Positions 59,092 to 64,000 of a stretch of 64,000 bases of DNA are shown piece by piece. Position 1 is the stretch's first letter; each line of letters starts with the position of its first letter. Location: assembly GCA_037013555.1 (NCBI GenBank), contig JASUAD010000015.1:8714880-8778879 (forward strand). The letters are read 5' to 3'. The notes under the pieces are model-generated. The model was given only the letters and a program-made list of their open reading frames with translations. It was not told the DNA's origin and did not search any database. This DNA is from Sextonia rubra. Lineage: Eukaryota; Streptophyta; Magnoliopsida; Laurales; Lauraceae. Both the position numbers and the translations under genes were made by a program.

Positions 59092-59310
59092 ACTTTGCAA
59101 AAATTTATATTTAAAAAATAGATTTATGAGACTAAAAATTAGTAGAAAAATCTTAGTTCAATAAAAAAAAAATTAGAATTTCAAATTTCCTTTTTCCGAT
59201 TATGGGCTAGTCAAAATACTCAATGCATGCACTTCCTAAAAGTAGTAAAATGACAAATATAGTAACCAATCTTGAAAAGCAATAAATTAAAGAGTGACGT
59301 AAAAAAAAGG

Positions 59311-61219
59311 TTACCTCATATGGCGCTCCCTGGCAAACGCACCGAGAACTTGCTCGACAATTCCAAGTTTTAGGTTACAAAGTAGTAATAAAATCAGGTA
59401 TAGAAATGGTCAACCAACACGACAAGATCAATTCACACAACTAGAACCTGTCCTAACAGAAAATCTAAAAGTCCTACTCAAAATCTATACAAACTAGAAA
59501 TAAATATCTTGAAATAAAATTAATTATAGTCCGTTACACACCATAAAATGTATCTAAACTAAGAAAAGAGAAGACTGAGTCCACCATAATAAACATTATA
59601 AAACCAAATTAAAAATAAAAAATAGTGATAATAAATTAAAATTTTAGAAAAAAAGGAAATTTCTAACCTAGTAATGTGAGTACATTGCTTTCTAAGTATG
59701 AATAATAGGAATGACAAAGTTTAATTTCTCCATCACAAAACCAAATACGCGAAACCCCGAAACCCTAATTTTAAGCCATCAACCCTAAACCCATAGGATT
59801 CCTAAACCCTAAACGCATAGGGTCCTTAGAACATTGGGAACCAAAGACACAAGACCCTTAAACCCTAGACCCAAACTCAAAACACTGAACCCTTCAACCT
59901 TTAACCCCGAATGCTAAACCATGATCCCGCTTTTAGCTCCATCTAATTTGGGCGACCTAGATGTACTTGGAGAATTTGAATTTTCTCAAATTTACTAAAC
60001 CTCTTGATGGAACTTGTTTATGCACTAAATGTCCCTTTCACTCCCATGCCAATTTAGCGTTTTCAACAAGCACATATAGAATCAAAAGAGGTGGGTGTCT
60101 AATGTAAATTTTTTAAACAAATTAAGCAAGAAGTTAGATTTGACTTACAAAACTCAATTTGAAAATTACCATAATCCAATTATGAGCTGGACACAAGTTT
60201 TGAAGCATATACCACCTAAAATTAGTACAACACAAAATAACATGTACATATAGAATGAAGAGGGGTAGGTGTTCAATATTTTTATATGTTTAAAGATTAA
60301 GCAAAAATTCAAATTTGAATAAACTATGTAGAGTCAATTTTGGGCTAGTTATAACAATACATGCATGCACCACCTAAAAGTAATACTTTTCAAAATGAAA
60401 GAGCACATCTCATGTAGCGGTAAGATATATATATATATATAAGGTTTTAAAATTTACATTATTTGCCGAGCCACAATACCCAAACCCTGACACACAAACC
60501 GTAGACCCTAAAAGCTTGAACCCCTAAACCTCAGTCACTAAACCCAAAAACTTTAAAATTTAAACCATAACCCTAAAATCAAAACACAAAGCCCAAAAGT
60601 CCTAATACTCAGAAAACTTAACAACCTAAAAAGTCTATAACCCAAAATCGCCAAACGCCACTTCGTGCATCCATCACTTTATACACCCTACATGTAATGG
60701 GAGATTTTGGATTTTCTAAATTTTCCATAAACCTCTTGATTGGAAATTTAATAACGCTCAAGATGTCGCTTTGAATCATGTTGTCAAATTAGCTTTTCCA
60801 TCATGCACTTGTAGAATCAAGAAAGGTGCCAAATCAAGAAAGATAGGTGCCAAAATCTTTGTTTCTTTTTTTTTATATTTAAATAAGAAAGAAAACTAAC
60901 CTAAAACACCAAATTTTAGCAAAAGAAAGATTTTAAAGAAAGAAAACTTTTACAAAAAAACTAAGATTTTCCAAACTATGGAACAAACTAAGAAAGACAA
61001 CTTTGCAAAATTTTATATTTAAAAAAGTAGATTTATGAGTATGAAAATTAGCCAAAAAATCAGATTTCAATAAAAAAAACATTAGAATTCCAAATTTCTT
61101 TTATCCAATTATGGGCTGCTTGAAACATTCAATGCATGCACCTCCTAAAAGTATTAAAATGACAAATATAGTAACCAATCATAAAAGGCAATAAAATAAA
61201 GAGTGAAAGTAAAAAGAGG
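59311..61219 (-). repeat. Array unit 8 (1909 bp, uninterrupted)
   Basis: Complete unit. Primer-site relic 59311-59350 (ATGGCGCTCCCTGGCAAACG). Telomere-like tracts near 59755-59830 and 60475-60560, a short (TA)n at about 60425, hairpin sub-blocks at 59998-60090 and 60730-60830. Confidence 0.85.
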
Positions 61220-63093
61220 TTACCTCATATGGCGCTCCCTGGCAAAGGCACCTAGAACTTGTTCGACAATTCCAAGTGAATGGTTGTGAAATAGTAATAA
61301 AACCCGATGCGGACATAGTGGACTGACATGGTAAGATCAATGCACACAACTTGAACCCGTCCTAAAAGAAAATCTAAAAGTCCTACTCAAAATCTATACA
61401 AACCAGAAATAAATATCCTGAAATAAAATTAATTACAGTCCTTTACACACCATTAAATGTATCTAAGCTAAGAAAAGAGAAGACCGTGTCCACCATAAGA
61501 AACATTATAAAACCAAATTAAAAATAAAAAAATAAAGATAATAAATTAAAATTTTAGAAAAATAAAAAGGAATTTCTAACCTAATAATGTGAGTACAATG
61601 CTTTCTAAGTACGAATAATGTGAATGACTTTCTCCATCAGAAAACCAAATACCCGAAACCCTAAACCTGAATTTTAAGCCATTAACCCTAAACCCATAGG
61701 ACCCCTCAACCCCAAACCCAAACCCATAGGGTCCCTAGAACAATGGGAACCAGAGACACGAGAACATTAGAACCCTAGACCCAAACTCAAAACATTGAAC
61801 CCTTAAGCTCTAGACCCCGAATGCTAAACCATGATCCTGCTTTCAGCTACATCTACTTTGGGTGACCTAGATTTACTAGGAGAATTTGAATTTTCTCAAA
61901 TTTACTAAACTTCTTGATAGAACTTGTTTATGCTCTAAATGTCCCTTTCAATCGCATGCCAATTTAGCTTTTTCAACAAGCACATATAGAATCAATAGGG
62001 GTGGATGTCTAATGTAAATTTTTTTAAACAAAATAAGCAAGAAATTTGATTGGACTTACAAAACCCAATTTGAAAATTGCCTTAATCCAATTATGAGCTG
62101 GACACATGTTTCAACGCATATAGCACCCGAAACTAATAGAATACAAAATATCACGTACATATAGTGTGAAGAAAGGCAGGTGTCCAATATTTTTATATGT
62201 TTAAAAATAAAGCAAAAAATCAAATTTGAATATGATATGTAGAGTCAAAAATTTTCCTTTAGTCAGTTTTGGGCTAGTAATAATATTCCATGCATGTACC
62301 ACCTAAAACTACAATTCAAAATGAAGTAGCACATCTCATGTAGCGATAAAAAGAAAAAAGATAAATGGTTTAAAAAGTTACATTATTTGCCTAGCCACAA
62401 AATCCGAACCCCGACACACAAACCCCTATACCCCTAAATGCTTGAACCCCAAAACCTTAGTCACTGAACCCAAAAAACTAAAATCTTATAGCATAGCCCT
62501 GAAACCAAAACACAAAGCCAAAAATCTTACTACTCTAAAAACCAAACATCCTAAACCCCACTTCGTGCATCCATCACTTTAAACATCCTAAATGTAATGG
62601 GATATTTTAGATTTTCTAAATTTTTGAAAAACCTCTTGATTGGAAATTAATAACGCTCTAAATGTTGCTTTCAGGAACATTGTCAAATTAGCTTTTCATC
62701 ATGCACTTATAGAATCAAGAGGGATCGGTGTCAAAATCTGTATTTTTTTTTCTTTACTAAAAAAAGAAAACTAACCTAAAACACCAAGTTTTAGCAAAGG
62801 AAAGATTTTAAAAAATAAAACCTTTTACAAAAAGTTAGGATTTTCCAATGTATGGAACAAGCTAAGAAAGACAACTTTGCAAAAATTTATATTTAAAACA
62901 ATAGATTTATGAGATTGAAAATTAGCCAAAAAATCTGATTTCAATAAAAAAAATATTAGAAGTTCAAATTTCCATTATGCGATTATGGGCTGGCCAAAAC
63001 ATTCAATGCATGCACCTCCTAAAAGTATAAAAATGATAAATATAGTAACCAATCCTAAAAAGCAATAAAATAAAGAGTGAAAGTTAAAAAAGG
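61220..63093 (-). repeat. Array unit 9 (1874 bp, uninterrupted)
   Basis: Complete unit. Primer-site relic 61220-61259 (ATGGCGCTCCCTGGCAAAGG). Telomere-like tract near 61655-61730. Three leader-motif copies at about 62095, 62285 and 63005. Confidence 0.85.
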
Positions 63094-64000
63094 TTACCTC
63101 ATATGGCGCTCCCCGGCAAAGGCACCTAAAACTTGTTCGACAATTCCACGTAAAAGGCTGCGAAGTGGTAATAAAACCCGGTGTGGACATGGTCGACCTA
63201 CATGGCAAGATCAATTCACACAATTTGAATCAAAAAGCCCTACTCAAAACCTATATAAACCAGAAATAAATATCCTGAAATAAAATTAATTACAGTTCTT
63301 TACACACCGTAAAATGTATCTAAACTAAGAAAAGAGAAGACCACGTCCACCATAAGAAAATTATAAAACCAAATTAAAAATGAAACAAAAGAGATAATAA
63401 ATTAAAATTTTAGAAATAACAAAATAACTTTGTAACCTAATAATGTGAGTACATTGCTTTCTAAGTACAAATAATATGAATGACATAGTTTACTTTCTCC
63501 ATCACAAAACCAAATACCCTAAACCCTAATTTTAAGGCATCGACCTTAAACCCATAGCACCCCTAAACCCTAAACCCTAAACCCATAGGGTCCCTAGAAC
63601 ATTGGGAACCAAAGACACGAGACCCTTAGAACCATAGACTCAAACTCAAAACACTAAACCCTTAAACCCTAAACCTCAAATGCTAAACCATGATCCCGCT
63701 TTCAGCTCCAACTACTTTGGGCGACCTATATGTACTAGAAGAATTTGAATTTTCTCATATTTACTAAACCTCTTGATAGAACCTGTTTGCACTCTAAATG
63801 TCCCTTTCAGTCACATGCCAATTTACGTTTTTCAACAAGCATGTATAGAATCAAGAGGAGTGCGTGTCTCACGTAAATTTTTTTAAAACAAAATAAGCAA
63901 AAACTTAGATTTGACTTACAAAACCTGATTTGATAATTCCCTTAATCCAATTATGAGCCGGACACAAGTTTCAATGCACATACTGCCTAAAACAAGTGCA
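63094..64000 (-). repeat. Array unit 10 (partial, runs off window)
   Basis: Best-preserved primer-site relic, 63094-63133 (ATGGCGCTCCCCGGCAAAGG): 35 of 40 bases equal the reverse complement of 7691-7730. It carries the clearest telomere-like run, CCCTAAACCCTAAACCC (about 63563-63585). Confidence 0.85.

Larger units (their letters stand above)
57333..59310 (-). repeat. Array unit 7 (with LINE insertion)
   Basis: Array restarts at AGAACATTGGGAACCAAAGA, about 410 bp earlier in unit phase than where unit 6 stopped. The LINE at 58373-59072 interrupts it; without the LINE and its duplication the spacing to unit 8 is about 1.89 kb. Confidence 0.8.
37011..64000 (-). repeat. Tandem array of ~1.75-1.95-kb units derived from an Athila-like LTR/primer-site/leader
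   Basis: Three anchors recur in fixed order through the right 27 kb: TTACCTCATATGGCGCTCCC (39258, 41110, 47785, 49528, 59311, 61220, 63094), TTTGGATTTTCTAAATTTTC (about 38760, 40611, 43825, 47289, 49041, 58097, 60706, 62606) and GAACATTGGGAACC. Uninterrupted unit lengths are 1852, 1743, 1909 and 1874 bp. On the reverse strand the first anchor matches the Athila region 7691-7730 at 35 of 40 positions, followed by the same TGTTCG at the LTR end. The LTR side also matches 18155-20068 (TTAGGACAGGTT...AAGTTG), and the leader side matches AGGAGG-(TG/AC)-CATGCAT-GAATGTT at 7801. The array runs off the window. Confidence 0.88.

Noticed and set aside
37011..64000. Array as rDNA spacer or gene cluster
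   Set aside because: No rRNA sequence is present, units carry no conserved long frame, and the LTR/primer-site homology explains their origin better.
1..64000. tRNA genes, CRISPR arrays or bacterial-type operons
   Set aside because: None seen. tRNA-related signals are the primer binding site at 7697 (with its relics in the array) and the tRNA-like head of the SINE at 46644-46793.

Overview
This window is repeat-dense, AT-rich nuclear DNA of a flowering plant. The evidence is the company of element types: Athila-type and chromodomain-bearing Ty3/gypsy elements, SIRE-like and other Ty1/copia fragments, a CACTA transposon, an RTE-type LINE, an Au-like SINE and an endogenous pararetrovirus (Caulimoviridae). 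The species cannot be read from the sequence. I find no intact protein-coding gene; every recognisable coding stretch is a broken transposon or viral remnant, apart from one short exon-like island of possible host origin near 20.3 kb.

Left part (1-11.6 kb), nested gypsy elements. A chromovirus remnant (RNase H, integrase, chromodomain, polypurine tract and complete 3' LTR, 910-5162) sits inside the LTR of an Athila-type element. That Athila element resumes at 5163 with the rest of its LTR, a perfect tRNA-Asp primer binding site, a decayed gag, protease and RT, and is cut off at 11640. The chromovirus was in turn hit by another Athila-family element in reverse orientation, whose LTR starts at 909.

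Middle part (11.6-37 kb). A possible host-gene fragment (11793-12385 and 20161-20573) is split by a 7.8-kb CACTA element with terminal and subterminal repeats, a 324-bp tandem repeat, and an Athila solo LTR inserted near its right end with the duplication GCAAT. Two gypsy-type LTRs of one family follow, one inserted inside the other with the duplication ACATG. Then come a reverse-strand copia element (26422 to about 29964), a SIRE-like fragment with LTR (30120 to about 33330), an array of about 122-bp repeats, and a fragment resembling the plant mobile domain.

Right part (37.0-64.0 kb). This is one tandem array of units of about 1.75-1.95 kb that runs off the window. On the reverse strand each complete unit carries an LTR 3' end, a degenerate tRNA-Asp primer binding site and a leader that match the Athila-type elements at 5163-7860 and 18155-20068. 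The array therefore appears to be a satellite derived from the LTR/primer-site/leader segment of an Athila-like retrotransposon. Each unit also holds telomere-like CCCTAAA tracts and 9-10 bp inverted repeats about 100 bp apart. The array was later hit by a foldback element, a solo LTR (TSD CCCAG), a copia fragment with a SINE, a rearranged pararetrovirus, and an RTE LINE with a 19-bp duplication. This array is the most unusual thing in the window.
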